NCBI RefSeq assembly: GCF_002863225.1
Contig: NZ_PKEK01000026.1
Coordinates: 1 to 64,000, forward strand
Length of the DNA stretch: 64,000 nt
Source: Mycobacterium sp.
GTDB taxonomy: Bacteria > Actinomycetota > Actinomycetes > Mycobacteriales > Mycobacteriaceae
Reading direction: 5' to 3'
The stretch's first letter is position 1. Every line of letters starts with the position of its first letter. The position numbers and the translations under genes were made by a program. The notes under the pieces are model-generated. The model ran no database searches and was not told the origin of the DNA. It was given only the letters and a program-made list of their open reading frames with translations. Positions 10,243 through 20,150 of the stretch are shown piece by piece.

Positions 10243-10256
10243 TGGAACAGGTTCTA
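10243..10256. promoter_or_regulatory. KstR operator upstream of SDR gene
   Basis: The 14-mer TGGAACAGGTTCTA fits the published KstR motif TnnAACnnGTTnnA at every fixed position. It is 32 bases upstream of the SDR start at 10211. Confidence 0.75.
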
Positions 10257-10345
10257 GTTATACAGCGTGCCCGAGCCAGAAGCCACGGCCGTCATCGAGG
10301 CAGGATCGCAGCCCAGGCTCCTGCTTCGCGCTCGAAACCCGACGG

Positions 10346-11245
10346 CTAGGGGGTGTCCTTGCGGGCGATCTTCGTGGGCTTCGGGTTACGCCAATCCTCG
10401 ACGTCCGGCGGCAGCCCGACGGGATAGCGATTCTCGTTGTGCGCGGCCCAGTGCGCGTGACCCAACTCGTGGATGTGGAAGGCGTGCCGCAACGCTTCGG
10501 TGAAGCCGGTCGCGTCGGACGCGGCATTGACCGAGTCTTTGACCAACAGCGCAGCCATGGTCGGCCGCTCGGCGATCCGGCGGGCGAATTCGAGTGTCTT
10601 GTCGGCCAAGTCGTCGGCCGGGAAAACCTTGGACACCATGCCGAGCCGGTAGGCCTCGTCAGCGTCCAGCGAGTCACCGGTCAGCAGCAACTCCTTGGCT
10701 TTGCGTGGGCCGAACTCCCAGGGGTGAGCGAAGTATTCGACGCCGGGCATCCCCATCCGAACACCCACCACGTCGCTGAATTTCGCGTTGTCGGCGGCGA
10801 CGATCAGGTCGCACGCCCAGATCAGCATCAGGCCGGCCGAGATTGCGTTGCCCTGCACCTGGGCGATGGTGATCTTGCGAAGATCACGCCAGCGGCAGGT
10901 GTTCTGGAAGAAGTAGTGCCACTCCTGCAGGTAGACCTTCTCCATGACGGCTTCACGGGTGCCGCCGTTGCTCCGGAAGCTGGGCAGCTGCGCATCGCCC
11001 GGAGCCCGCTCCGCCAGCGCCAGCTCCGAACCCAGGTCGTGGCCGGCGGAGAAGTTCCTGCCGCGGGCGGCCAGGATCACCACGCGTACGGCGTCGTCGG
11101 CCTCGGCGCGCAGGAACGCTTCGTCGAGTTGTACGAGCAAGCCGCGGCTCTGCGCGTTGTGCGCCTCGGGGCGGTTCAGCCAGATCCGCGCGATACGGCC
11201 CTCGTCGAGAGTTTCGTAAGCCACCAACTCATCGGAGTCTGACAT
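10346..11245 (-). CDS. Enoyl-CoA hydratase/isomerase (crotonase family)
   Basis: A 299-residue crotonase-fold protein. The oxyanion-hole segments are visible as FSAGHDLGSE and GNAISAGLMLIWACD, followed by FPADDLADK and a long, polar C-terminus containing two His-rich turns. ATG at 11245 is preferred over ATG at 11257 because GAGG lies about 8 bases upstream of it. The usual catalytic Glu pair of true hydratases is not obvious (GMPGVEYFAHP in the second site), so this could be an isomerase, hydrolase or other crotonase. It sits about 90 bases behind the KstR box of the next gene, reads the same way and has no box of its own. Confidence 0.8.
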   Translation of the reverse strand: MSDSDELVAYETLDEGRIARIWLNRPEAHNAQSRGLLVQLDEAFLRAEADDAVRVVILAARGRNFSAGHDLGSELALAERAPGDAQLPSFRSNGGTREAVMEKVYLQEWHYFFQNTCRWRDLRKITIAQVQGNAISAGLMLIWACDLIVAADNAKFSDVVGVRMGMPGVEYFAHPWEFGPRKAKELLLTGDSLDADEAYRLGMVSKVFPADDLADKTLEFARRIAERPTMAALLVKDSVNAASDATGFTEALRHAFHIHELGHAHWAAHNENRYPVGLPPDVEDWRNPKPTKIARKDTP

Positions 11246-11375
11246 CGGCCACCTCATTCGCCTCGGCTTCGCCTATGGTCTCGGGAGTTACACATTACGA
11301 CCACGCCGTAACGCCGCCACGTCGGGGTTGCAGCGCCCTGAGCGGTTGATCACGCACTTCGCCTACAGTTATGTC

Positions 11376-11540
11376 ATGCCCGCCAAATCTGACACCAGCG
11401 AAATCGAAGACGTGGAGCCGTTGCCCGACGACACCGCAAGCCAGGCCAGGCGTGTCGTCGCGGCCTATGCGAACGACGCCGACGAGTGCCGCGTGTTCAT
11501 CGCGATGCTCGGTATTGGACCCTCGAAGATCGAGGTGTAA
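11376..11540 (+). CDS. Small conserved acidic protein (Rv3489-like)
   Basis: A 54-residue acidic protein (MPAKSDTSEIEDVEPLP...), ending IGPSKIEV. Its size and position immediately upstream of otsA match M. tuberculosis Rv3489. The TAA at 11538-11540 is followed directly by the otsA GTG, so the two are surely co-translated. No domain is recognisable and the function is unknown. An in-frame upstream extension from 11328 lacks support. Confidence 0.7.
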   Translation: MPAKSDTSEIEDVEPLPDDTASQARRVVAAYANDADECRVFIAMLGIGPSKIEV

Positions 11541-13019
11541 GTGCCCCGCGCGGGCGGCGAGGACTCACAGAGTCCTTCCGCCGGTGTCTCCGACTTCGTC
11601 GTCGTCGCCAATCGGCTGCCGATCGACATGGAGCGACTGCCCGACGGCAGCACGAACTGGAAACGCAGCCCGGGTGGTCTCGTCACCGCGCTGGAGCCGC
11701 TGCTACGCCGTCGTCGCGGTGCCTGGATAGGGTGGCCCGGCGTCGCCGACGACGACGTGGATGCCATCGACGAGCCGATCGACGATGAGGACCTCCGGCT
11801 GTTCCCCGTGCGGCTCTCGGCCGACGACGTCGAGGAGTACTACGAGGGATTCTCCAACGCCGCGCTGTGGCCGCTGTATCACGACGTCATCGTCAAACCG
11901 ATCTACCACCGGGAATGGTGGGACCGCTACGTCGACGTCAACCGCCGGTTCGCCGAGGCCGCGGCGCGGGCCGCCGCCGATGGCGCGATCGTGTGGGTGC
12001 AGGACTATCAGCTTCAGTTGGTGCCGGCGATGCTGCGCGAACTGCGGCCCGATCTGACGATCGGGTTTTTCCTGCACATCCCCTTCCCGCCGGTCGAATT
12101 GTTCATGCAGATGCCGTGGCGCACCGAGATCATCAAGGGTCTGCTCGGCGCTGATCTGGTCGGCTTCCATCTGGCCGGCGGCGCGCAGAACTTCCTCATC
12201 CTGGCGCGACGCCTGCTCGGCGCGAGTACCTCCCGCGGCTCGGTCGGGGTGCGTTCACGCCTCGGCGAAGTGCACCTCGACGATCGCGTCGTGCGGGTGG
12301 GGGCGTTCCCGATCTCCATCGACTCGGCCGAACTCGACCAGAAGGGTCGTGACCGCGGCATCCGCAAACGGGCCAAGGAGATCCGCGCTGAGATCGGAAA
12401 TCCGCGCCGAATCATGCTCGGCGTCGACCGATTGGACTACACCAAGGGCATCGACGTCAGGCTCAACGCGCTGTCCGAACTGCTGGCCGAAGGCCGCGTC
12501 AAAGGTGAAGACACCGTGCTGGTTCAGCTCGCCACCCCCAGCCGCGAACGGGTGGAGAGCTACCAGAGATTGCGCGAGGACATCGAGCGTCAGGTCGGCC
12601 ACATCAACGGCGAATACGGCGAGGTCGGCCGCCCGGTGGTGCACTACCTGCATCGCCCGATCCCCCGCGACGAACTGATCGCCTTCTTCGTGGCCGCCGA
12701 CGTGATGCTGGTGACCCCGCTGCGAGACGGGATGAATCTGGTGGCCAAGGAGTACGTCGCGTGCCGCAGCGATCTCGGTGGCGCGCTTGTGCTCAGCGAA
12801 TTCACCGGCGCCGCAGCCGAACTCACACAGGCCTACCTGGTGAACCCGCACGACCTCGAGGGTGTCAAAGACGCCATCGAGGCGGCGATCGGTCAGCCTG
12901 AGACCGAGGGTCGACGCCGGATGCGGGCGTTGCGGCGGCAGGTGCTTATCCACGATGTCGACCGGTGGGCCCGGGCATTTCTGGACGCACTGGCCGCCGA
13001 GCAGCCGTCAAACAGCTGA
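11541..13019 (+). CDS. otsA: Trehalose-6-phosphate synthase OtsA
   Basis: A 492-residue GT20 glycosyltransferase. It transfers glucose from UDP- or ADP-glucose to glucose-6-phosphate, giving trehalose-6-phosphate in the cytoplasm. Family landmarks: VVANRLP (about 17-23), SPGGLVTAL, the [14 protein letters not shown] segment, FFLHIPFPP, the [11 protein letters not shown] loop and the nucleotide-sugar site from [13 protein letters not shown] to LSEFTGAA. The GTG start abuts the preceding stop. The M. tuberculosis orthologue is Rv3490, in the same place. Confidence 0.95.
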   Translation: MPRAGGEDSQSPSAGVSDFVVVANRLPIDMERLPDGSTNWKRSPGGLVTALEPLLRRRRGAWIGWPGVADDDVDAIDEPIDDEDLRLFPVRLSADDVEEYYEGFSNAALWPLYHDVIVKPIYHREWWDRYVDVNRRFAEAAARAAADGAIVWVQDYQLQLVPAMLRELRPDLTIGFFLHIPFPPVELFMQMPWRTEIIKGLLGADLVGFHLAGGAQNFLILARRLLGASTSRGSVGVRSRLGEVHLDDRVVRVGAFPISIDSAELDQKGRDRGIRKRAKEIRAEIGNPRRIMLGVDRLDYTKGIDVRLNALSELLAEGRVKGEDTVLVQLATPSRERVESYQRLREDIERQVGHINGEYGEVGRPVVHYLHRPIPRDELIAFFVAADVMLVTPLRDGMNLVAKEYVACRSDLGGALVLSEFTGAAAELTQAYLVNPHDLEGVKDAIEAAIGQPETEGRRRMRALRRQVLIHDVDRWARAFLDALAAEQPSNS

Positions 13020-13059
13020 ATCCATGGTGCGGCAGTTGGCGCACTGCGATAATCGATGC

Positions 13060-13626
13060 ATGGCGCTCATCTCCCGCGGCCTGACCGCTGCCGCAGCCAT
13101 GACACTCGTCGCCGTCGGAACATCCATTCCCGCACAGGCGCTCGGCCCGCCGCCGGACGGCATGTACACCTTCACCGAGGCCGGCGTGCCCGCGACGACG
13201 TGGAAGATCTCCGCGCTGTGTGACGCCCCGTCGCGGCAACGGGCGATCCCCGACTTCAGCGACCCCGTGATTGCCGCCGACCTGTGTGCGCTGAACGTCA
13301 GCAGCACCACCGCCCGGGTGATCAGCCGTTCGGAGAAGATGGCGAATTACGTCGGCCGGGCCCGATTGGCAAGCGATCTATGGACGTTTCAGGTCCCCAA
13401 GAACAACGGCGTCGCATGCCCGGACGGCAGCACGGCGGCTTCGACGGACACCTACGCGTTCGACGACGTGTCGCTCACCGGCACGCACACCAGCATTCAC
13501 GGCGACGTCTGCGGTCTGCAGCCGGCCATGACGAAGACGCCGTTCTCGCTGGCGCTCACGGGACCTCTACCTAATCCGGTCGACCGTTATCCGTTGAACT
13601 GCAACGAGATCGGGCAGTGCCGCTGA
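13060..13626 (+). CDS. Secreted protein of unknown function (Rv3491-like)
   Basis: From ATG at 13060 the protein has 188 residues and begins with a signal peptide: a short basic start, a hydrophobic core rich in Ala/Val and an AQA-like cleavage site near residue 28. The mature part has six cysteines, two of them in the C-terminal LNCNEIGQC, suggesting disulfides. No catalytic motif is recognised. It lies between otsA and the converging mce4 operon, as Rv3491 does. An earlier ATG at 13024 would add 12 residues before the signal sequence. Confidence 0.75.
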   Translation: MALISRGLTAAAAMTLVAVGTSIPAQALGPPPDGMYTFTEAGVPATTWKISALCDAPSRQRAIPDFSDPVIAADLCALNVSSTTARVISRSEKMANYVGRARLASDLWTFQVPKNNGVACPDGSTAASTDTYAFDDVSLTGTHTSIHGDVCGLQPAMTKTPFSLALTGPLPNPVDRYPLNCNEIGQCR

Positions 13627-13639
13627 CACCGAGGATCGG

Positions 13640-14122
13640 CTAGATCGGCGTGATGAAGCTGATCAACCACTTGCCGTCGAGGCGCTGATAGTCGACCCGC
13701 AGCCGGCTACCGTCGTACAGCGGCTGGCGGGTCTTGTCGGTCACAGTGCGATTCATGTACACCATTACCGATGCCGAATTACGTTGGGCGCTCATCACTC
13801 CCACGCCCACCACGCTCGCCTGGACCACGACCTCGCGCTTACGCGCCTCCGGGATGATCTTGTCGTTGGCGCTCTTCTCGAATTCCCGGCGGTACGCCGG
13901 TGTCAGCAGCGGGTACGCGGCACTGAGACTGCGCTCCACCGTTTGGAAGTCGTAGGCGAAGACTTCCGGAATCTGCTTGGTGGCCAGCGGCGGAAGCGCT
14001 GTGCGGGCCGCCTGTTCGCCCCGGGTCTCGACCCGCTCCCAGTAGAGCCAGCCCCCGATGCCGGCCAGGCCGACGAAGGCGGAGGTCAGCAGGCACACGA
14101 CGGCGGCGATCAACCACCGCAT
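13640..14122 (-). CDS. mam4B: Mce4-associated membrane protein (Rv3492c-like)
   Basis: A 160-residue protein with one N-terminal membrane helix (RWLIAAVVCLLTSAFVGLAG) and a periplasmic domain resembling NTF2-like Mce-associated proteins. ATG at 14122 shares a base with the previous stop (TGATG); a TTG three bases earlier is possible. It is the last gene of the mce4 operon. Mas/Mam proteins are thought to stabilise Mce importers, but the exact role is not settled. Confidence 0.85.
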   Translation of the reverse strand: MRWLIAAVVCLLTSAFVGLAGIGGWLYWERVETRGEQAARTALPPLATKQIPEVFAYDFQTVERSLSAAYPLLTPAYRREFEKSANDKIIPEARKREVVVQASVVGVGVMSAQRNSASVMVYMNRTVTDKTRQPLYDGSRLRVDYQRLDGKWLISFITPI

Positions 14123-14799
14123 CAATTACCTCCGTCGGGATACTTCAGGTCGTAACCGGTCATCCGCCCGCCCTCGTCCTCGTGCACGATCACCCGCATC
14201 CGGTAGGGCTGGGACGGTTTGTTGACCCCGTCCAGATCGGTCACCGTGACGCGGATGGACACCAGCACCGAAGCGTTGTCACTCACGCTGTCAATACTTT
14301 CCAGTGCGGCACCGTTGACGACCGCCTCGGAGTTCGCGTCGGTGTGGCGGAACAACGCTTTGATGTTCTCGACGTTGTTGTTGCTGCTGAGCATGCCGTG
14401 CAGAGGCCCGCTGGTGCCCTCGACGAATCTGGCGACGCTCTGGTCGATGTTGTCCTGTTTGTAGCTGAACATGTTGACCACGGTCTGGGTGGCGGTGTCG
14501 ACGAAGCGCTGGGACCGAGCGTGCGCAGCATCGGCTTGACGTTGCTGATGGATCTCGAAGGCCAACCCGCCGGCCAGGATCGCAATTCCGGTCAGACCGG
14601 CCGCCAGCGCGATCCACCCGACCCGCCTGCTGTTGGACGGCCGGCGCGGTGGAGGACCGAGCGGTGCGTTCGGCCGCTTGCTCGGCGTGCTCGCGGTCTC
14701 GACTTCGACTGTGGCGGTGGCCGGCTCACCGCCGTGCGGACCCGCAGCCCTCGACGCCCGCCGGCGCGGTGGACGCGCGGGCCGATCTTTCTCCGTCAC
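14122..14799 (-). CDS. mam4A: Mce4-associated membrane protein (Rv3493c-like)
   Basis: A 225-residue protein: about 60 basic, Pro/Arg-rich cytoplasmic residues, one membrane helix (IALAAGLTGIAILAGGLAF) and a periplasmic domain of the Mce-associated type ending in VIVHEDEGGRMTGYDLKYPDG. The GTG start overlaps the mce4F stop as GTGA. Together with the next gene it forms the usual pair of accessory proteins at the end of an mce operon. Confidence 0.85.
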   Translation of the reverse strand: MTEKDRPARPPRRRASRAAGPHGGEPATATVEVETASTPSKRPNAPLGPPPRRPSNSRRVGWIALAAGLTGIAILAGGLAFEIHQQRQADAAHARSQRFVDTATQTVVNMFSYKQDNIDQSVARFVEGTSGPLHGMLSSNNNVENIKALFRHTDANSEAVVNGAALESIDSVSDNASVLVSIRVTVTDLDGVNKPSQPYRMRVIVHEDEGGRMTGYDLKYPDGGN

Positions 14800-16505
14800 A
14801 ACTGCCTCGGGTCGAGCATCAGGTCCAACCAGTTCTCCGCGGTCGATGCTTTGCCGGGGGCGAAGATACCAGTGCCGCCCGAGGGGTCCTGGAATTCGCC
14901 GGTGCTGTCGTCATAGGTGGTGTACGACGTCCCGTTGGCCCGTGGACCCGGGCCCGGCGGCGGGCCCCACGGTTTCTCGGCCGGTGGATACGGCGCGCCC
15001 GGCAACCCCACCGGCGGTGGCGGCGCGGGAACGGCTTTCGGGAAAGGGATGGCCGGAGCTTGCGGCGGGTAGGGCGAGGGTGGTATCCAGGCCTGCCGCC
15101 CGTCAGTCCCACCGGTGTTGGGCGGTGGCTGCGCCGGAAACGGTTGGTGCGGTGCCGGACCGGGTCCTTCGATCACCCCGGGTGGAAGCGCCCCGGCGAT
15201 CGGCGTACCCGGGTCCGGGTCGTTGCCCGGCGGAATGAATGGATATTTGTTGGGCGGCAAAATGTTCAGCCCATTCGTCACGGGTGTGCCGTACGGGATC
15301 GGCGGTCCGCGCCACGGGTTGGTACCGATCGGCACGTAGCCCTTCGGATCGCGGCAGAGCGCGACGGTCGGGGCCCGCTTGCCGGGAAACTCCTGGCACG
15401 GGTAGTTGCGCGCACCGCGGACCGCTGCCGGGTCGTTCTGGGCGGTTTTGCAGTACATGTCCGTCGGCAGCTCCCGCAGCGTTTCGTCGGCCGGGGTCCG
15501 GATCAGTGGTGGCGGAACGAAACCGGTGGTGCACGGCGGCGGATCGACGTTGACCTTGAAGTCGAGCTTGGCACCCTCGTCCTGGGGCGCGCCGTTGGCC
15601 GCGGTGATGATCGCGGCGAACAGGGCCGGCAACACGACCAGCAGCTGCTCGATCGACTTGTGGTAGATGACGCCGACGCGGCCCAGGTTGGCCAAATTGG
15701 CCGCCAGCATCGGGAACGACGGGCGAATGCCGGAGAACGCCGTGTTGGCTTGATCGACGGCGGGTGGAACGACGGTCAGCAGCGTGCGTAGCTGCGGATC
15801 AGCTTGGTGCACTTCGGATGTGAACCGGGCGAGGCCATCAGACAACGCCCTGATGTCGTTGCCGGAGCGGATCTGAGCCTGCAAGAACGGGCCGACCTGG
15901 TCGATCAGCTGCGAGGCCTGCGGGAAATCCGCGTTGGCCTGCTCGACGAGCAGGCGCGACGACTCGAACAACCGGGCCAGCTCCGGTCCGGATCCGTTGA
16001 ACGCCTTGAAGGTTTCGCGCAACAGCTCACGCAGACGGGTGTCGGCGACGCTGTTGACCAGCGTCTCCGATTGGTGCAGCAGCGTCGCGATGTCCACCCC
16101 GATCACGGTGTTGGCCCGGTCGATACGCGATCCGTTGTGCAGCTTGTCCGCGGCCGCATGCTTGGGAGGCACCAGGTCGATGTACTGCTCGCCGATGGCG
16201 GAGACGCTCTTCACCGATGCGGTGACGTTCGACGGGACGACGGTGCCGCTGTTCAGCCGCATCACCGCGTCGACGCCGTCCGGGGTGAGGCCCACCGAAT
16301 CGACCCGGCCCACCGCGACCCCGCGGTAGGTGACGTTGGCATTCTTGTACAGACCGCCGCCGGCGACGAAATTCGCTGTCACACGGTAGGTTCCGATGCC
16401 CAGCGCGGCAGGCAACCTGAGGTAGAAGATCGCCATGATCACCACGGTGATCACCGTGACCACAGCAAAGATGGCCAGTTGGACGCGAGTCAGCCGATCC
16501 TGCAT
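14796..16505 (-). CDS. mce4F: Mce4F, substrate-tunnel subunit of the Mce4 steroid importer
   Basis: A 569-residue Mce protein: an N-terminal membrane helix, an MlaD/MCE domain (about 40-120, with YRGVAVGRVDSVGL), a helical region to about 310 and then a long proline-rich tail from about 390. Such tails are typical of the last Mce subunit. The six Mce subunits are believed to form a hexameric tunnel carrying sterols from the outer envelope to the YrbE permeases. It overlaps mce4E by one base and mam4A by four. Orthologue: Rv3494c. Confidence 0.93.
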   Translation of the reverse strand: MQDRLTRVQLAIFAVVTVITVVIMAIFYLRLPAALGIGTYRVTANFVAGGGLYKNANVTYRGVAVGRVDSVGLTPDGVDAVMRLNSGTVVPSNVTASVKSVSAIGEQYIDLVPPKHAAADKLHNGSRIDRANTVIGVDIATLLHQSETLVNSVADTRLRELLRETFKAFNGSGPELARLFESSRLLVEQANADFPQASQLIDQVGPFLQAQIRSGNDIRALSDGLARFTSEVHQADPQLRTLLTVVPPAVDQANTAFSGIRPSFPMLAANLANLGRVGVIYHKSIEQLLVVLPALFAAIITAANGAPQDEGAKLDFKVNVDPPPCTTGFVPPPLIRTPADETLRELPTDMYCKTAQNDPAAVRGARNYPCQEFPGKRAPTVALCRDPKGYVPIGTNPWRGPPIPYGTPVTNGLNILPPNKYPFIPPGNDPDPGTPIAGALPPGVIEGPGPAPHQPFPAQPPPNTGGTDGRQAWIPPSPYPPQAPAIPFPKAVPAPPPPVGLPGAPYPPAEKPWGPPPGPGPRANGTSYTTYDDSTGEFQDPSGGTGIFAPGKASTAENWLDLMLDPRQL

Positions 16506-17665
16506 CAGTTGTTCCCCGCTGGTGTACCGGGCGGAATCTTGAACGGGTCTGCGGCCTGCCCGGAGAGGTTGGCCATTTCACCGAGCAGAAAGTCCGGCGG
16601 GTTGAGGATCTCCTTCATGTGCTGCATGTTCGGGTCCAGCGGCCACGAGGTGGTGAAGAACGTCTCGCCCAGTCGCCGGACGGTGAGATCGAACGTGGTG
16701 AAGACGTTGAGGTAGTCACCACGCACCGCCTGCTTGATGCCGAAGTTCGGGAACGGGAACGTGAGCAGCAACTGCATCGACGTCACGAAGTTCTTCCGGT
16801 TGTCGGCCAGCGCTTTGATGTTGGCGTAGATGTCTTTGACATCCGCGGCGAAGTCGACCTTGGTCTGCGAAAGAACGTGCGCCGCCACCGTCGAGACCTT
16901 CTTCAGCGCACCGAATGCTTCGACGATCTTGTCCCGGTTCTTGTTGAGCACCCGCAGTGCTTCGGGCAACGTCTCCAGCGTCCGCCCCAGGCTGTCCTTG
17001 TTGTTGGCCAGGATGGTCGAGAACCGGTCGAGTCCGTCGATGGCGGCGACGATGTCGTTCACCTGGTTGGTGAGCCCGGCGGTCAGCTCGGCCAGCCGCG
17101 GCACCAGGTTGGTGAACTGACCCTCCCGGCCCGCGACCGCCTGAAAGGTCTCGTCGGTGATCTCTTGCAGCGCACCAAGATTGCCCTTGTTGACCACCAC
17201 GCCGAGCGCGGAGAACACTTCTTCGGTGGTCGGGAAGCGGCTGGTCCGCGCCTCTTGGATGGCCGAGCCGTCGACGAGTCGGCCGACGCCCGGCTGATCC
17301 GGCGGGGCCGCCAGCTCGACATGCTGGGACCCGAGCAGCGAGGTCTGGGCCACCCGGGCAATCGAATTCGCCGGCAGCACGACGTTCTTGTCCAGCGCCA
17401 GCTTGACCGCGGCGTAGAAACTTCCATCGCGGCGCTGCATCGCGTCGATGCCCGAGACACTACCCACCGTGACGTCATCGACCATCACGGGCGAGTTCTG
17501 CGGCAGCGTCGCCACATCGGCCAGATCCACGGTGATCGAGAACGAACCCGAACCGTGTCCGGCGGTACCGGGCAGCGCCACCGAGTTGAGTCCACCGAAC
17601 TGGCAGCCGGCCAGTAGCGCAGTTCCCGCGGCCAAGGCGCTGCCGCGCAACAAGATCCGCTTCAT
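16505..17665 (-). CDS. lprN: Mce4E / LprN, lipoprotein subunit of the Mce4 importer
   Basis: A 386-residue Mce protein with a lipoprotein signal: MKRIL start, hydrophobic stretch and lipobox LLAGC with Cys21. The MCE domain follows (about 45-125, with VDDVTVGSVSGI), then long helices. ATG at 17665 overlaps the mce4D stop as ATGA, which excludes the longer upstream frame. The orthologue is Rv3495c. Each mce operon has one lipoprotein subunit, in this position. Confidence 0.93.
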   Translation of the reverse strand: MKRILLRGSALAAGTALLAGCQFGGLNSVALPGTAGHGSGSFSITVDLADVATLPQNSPVMVDDVTVGSVSGIDAMQRRDGSFYAAVKLALDKNVVLPANSIARVAQTSLLGSQHVELAAPPDQPGVGRLVDGSAIQEARTSRFPTTEEVFSALGVVVNKGNLGALQEITDETFQAVAGREGQFTNLVPRLAELTAGLTNQVNDIVAAIDGLDRFSTILANNKDSLGRTLETLPEALRVLNKNRDKIVEAFGALKKVSTVAAHVLSQTKVDFAADVKDIYANIKALADNRKNFVTSMQLLLTFPFPNFGIKQAVRGDYLNVFTTFDLTVRRLGETFFTTSWPLDPNMQHMKEILNPPDFLLGEMANLSGQAADPFKIPPGTPAGNN

Positions 17666-19083
17666 CGCCCGGCTCCCTGCTCGGCCGGCAACGGCAGGAC
17701 CGGCGGTGGCGCAGCCGGACCGGGACCCGGCCGCGGACCGAACGGAACCGGAGCCGGGCCCGGGGCGCCGGCCGCCGGAGCGCCACCGTTGGGTGCAGCC
17801 TGCGGCACCATCATCGCCTGCAGGTCGGTCGGGCTGGGCGGATGCGCACCGGGCGCCGGTATCCAATGCAGGTCCGGGATAGGCGTCTGAGACTTGGCCT
17901 GGGTCTCCGGGGTGTCGTATTGGATCTGGCCTTTGTAGGCGGTGATCATGTTGAGCGGGTGGAACATCAGCGGCGGATAGTTGAACGTCAGTCGGCGCAG
18001 TGGCGGACCCAGTCGCTCGCGGCAGATCTCGGCGCGCTTGTAGTAGTCCGGGCCGGACAGACCCGCCACGGTGTCGAAGGAACCACCGCAGATGAACTGC
18101 ACCGGGTTGGCGAACTCCGGAATCGAGATCAGGCCGTTCAGGGTTCCCTGCGCGGGGTCGTAGATGTTGTAGAAGTTGGAGATACCGGGTCCGGCGACGT
18201 GCAACACCTGTTCGATGTCTTCACTCTGGTCGCTCAACACCTGGGTCAGGTCGGTGAGTTTGTTGACCGTGCCGATCAGCGTCGAATTGTTCTGCTGCAG
18301 GAAGCCTTTGACGTCGATCAGGGCCTGATTCAACGTGCCGAGGGTGTTGTCGAGGTGGGTCGAGCTCTTGGCCAACACCTGCGACACCGAGGCCACGTGC
18401 CCGGCGAAGGAGACGATCTGCTCGTTGCTCGCCGACAACGCGTCGACAAGCACCTGCAGGTTCTTGACCGTGCCGAAGATGTCAGTGCGCGAATCGCCCA
18501 GCCGACCGGCGGCCTGCGAGAGCTCCCGCAAAGACGTACGGAACGAATCACCGTTGCCGTTGAAGGTGTCGGCGGCCTGGTTGATCGCCTTGCCCAGTGG
18601 CCCCTGCAGCTGCCCGGCCGCGGGACTGAGCTGTTTGGCGAGATCGGTCAGCGACTCTTTGACCTCGTCCCACTCCACCGGCACCGCAGTCTTGGCCAGC
18701 GGGATGGTGGCTCCGTCGGACAATGCGGGTCCGCTGGTGTAGGCCGGGGCGAGCTGAATGAACCGTGCCGCAACCAAGTTGGGCGACATGACGATAGCGC
18801 GGGCATCCGAGGGAACCTTGACGCCGCTGTCCACCGACATCGTGATTTTGACGTCCTCGGCCCGCGGCTCGATCGAGTCGATCGTGCCGACCGGAACACC
18901 GACGATGCGGACCTGGTCACCGGGGTACAAACCGACCGCCGAGGTGAAGTAGCCGACGATCTTGTTGCCGGCCCGGCCCGGCCAGACCAGGTAGGCACTC
19001 ACTGCGAGCGAAACCGCAAGCAGCACAGCCACCGTCAACCGCACACCGCGGTGACGTTGCCGGATAGCCGAGGTCAGGGTCAT
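17662..19083 (-). CDS. mce4D: Mce4D subunit of the Mce4 steroid importer
   Basis: A 473-residue Mce protein with an N-terminal helix (VAVLLAVSLAVSAYLVW), an MCE domain (about 40-120, VRIVGVPVGTIDSIE) and a helical coil region to about 270. A C-terminal Pro/Ala/Gly-rich segment from about 405 makes it longer than M. tuberculosis Mce4D (Rv3496c). Four-base overlaps on both sides show tight translational coupling in the operon. Confidence 0.93.
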   Translation of the reverse strand: MTLTSAIRQRHRGVRLTVAVLLAVSLAVSAYLVWPGRAGNKIVGYFTSAVGLYPGDQVRIVGVPVGTIDSIEPRAEDVKITMSVDSGVKVPSDARAIVMSPNLVAARFIQLAPAYTSGPALSDGATIPLAKTAVPVEWDEVKESLTDLAKQLSPAAGQLQGPLGKAINQAADTFNGNGDSFRTSLRELSQAAGRLGDSRTDIFGTVKNLQVLVDALSASNEQIVSFAGHVASVSQVLAKSSTHLDNTLGTLNQALIDVKGFLQQNNSTLIGTVNKLTDLTQVLSDQSEDIEQVLHVAGPGISNFYNIYDPAQGTLNGLISIPEFANPVQFICGGSFDTVAGLSGPDYYKRAEICRERLGPPLRRLTFNYPPLMFHPLNMITAYKGQIQYDTPETQAKSQTPIPDLHWIPAPGAHPPSPTDLQAMMVPQAAPNGGAPAAGAPGPAPVPFGPRPGPGPAAPPPVLPLPAEQGAGR

Positions 19084-20150
19084 GGCGACTGCGGCCTCAA
19101 TTTCCAGCGCTCCTGCACGAGGCCGCGCAGGTAATCCGCGAAGCTGTTCGGCAGCTTGCCGGGCTGGAACACCGCGTCGAACATCATTCCGACGATTGGC
19201 GCCGGGATCACGCCGTAGACGTTCACGTTGAAGCCGGGCCCGGAGCCCACCACCTCACCGAGCGTGGTCGCGTAGGCAGGCAATCGCTTCAACGCTTCGC
19301 TGATGTAGTCACGGCGTTCGTTGAGGTCGTCGAGCACGGTGTTCAGCTTGCTCAGCGCCGGACCGAACTCCTTGCGGTTGTCGGCGACGAAGCCGGACAA
19401 CTGCGCCGACACGTCGTCGATGCCGGCGACCAGCTCGCCCAGCGCGGCGCGGCGTGCATCGAGCGCCGCGAACAACTGGTTGCCATCGACGATCAGTTTG
19501 TTCACCTGGCCCGCACGCTCGGCGAGCACCCCGGTCACCGACTTGGCATGGGCCAGAAGCTGTTCCAGCGCTTCGTCGCGGGTGTTCAACGAACGCGACA
19601 GCGTGGTGATGCCGTCCAGCGCCCCGCGCAGCTGCGGCGTGGCGTCGTGCAATGCGTCGGTGAGCACCTTCAGCGACTTCTCGAACTGCGCCTTGTCCAA
19701 CTCGCCGGCGGTGTGGCCCAGGTCTTCCAGCGCCGAGCCCAGTGCGTACGGCGTCGTGGTGCGACTCAACGGGATGGTCGTAGCGGTTCCCGCTCCGGAC
19801 GGTGTCACTGCCACCGCACGCTGGCCGAGGATGGTCTCCGTCCGGATCGCCACGAGCGAGCCGTTCCCGACGTTGACGTGACGGTCGACGGTGAAATCGA
19901 CCCTGGCTGTGTCGCCGGCCAGCGAAACCGCTTGCACCTTGCCGACTTTGATGCCGGAAACGTAGACGTCATTGCCGGGATCGAGGCCACCGGCGTCAGC
20001 GAAGTACGCGGTATAGGGCCGACCTTGCGGCCAGAACGGCAACGACGTGTAGCCGAATGCGACCAGGATGACGCACACCACGAGGACCACTCCGAAGATC
20101 CCGGTGCGGAGTGGGTCGCGGTCGCGGCGGTGGGTGCTACTTGTTGACAA
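19080..20150 (-). CDS. mce4C: Mce4C subunit of the Mce4 steroid importer
   Basis: A 356-residue Mce protein: basic N-terminus, membrane helix (GIFGVVLVVCVILVAFGYT), MCE domain (VYVSGIKVGKVQAVSL) and an alpha-helical C-terminal half. The length equals that of Rv3497c to within one residue. The start lies 14 bases inside the mce4B gene. Confidence 0.93.
   Translation of the reverse strand: MSTSSTHRRDRDPLRTGIFGVVLVVCVILVAFGYTSLPFWPQGRPYTAYFADAGGLDPGNDVYVSGIKVGKVQAVSLAGDTARVDFTVDRHVNVGNGSLVAIRTETILGQRAVAVTPSGAGTATTIPLSRTTTPYALGSALEDLGHTAGELDKAQFEKSLKVLTDALHDATPQLRGALDGITTLSRSLNTRDEALEQLLAHAKSVTGVLAERAGQVNKLIVDGNQLFAALDARRAALGELVAGIDDVSAQLSGFVADNRKEFGPALSKLNTVLDDLNERRDYISEALKRLPAYATTLGEVVGSGPGFNVNVYGVIPAPIVGMMFDAVFQPGKLPNSFADYLRGLVQERWKLRPQSP

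Noticed and set aside
17666..17866. Extended start of mce4E
   Set aside because: The extension overlaps mce4D by 200 bases and precedes a perfect lipoprotein signal starting at 17665.
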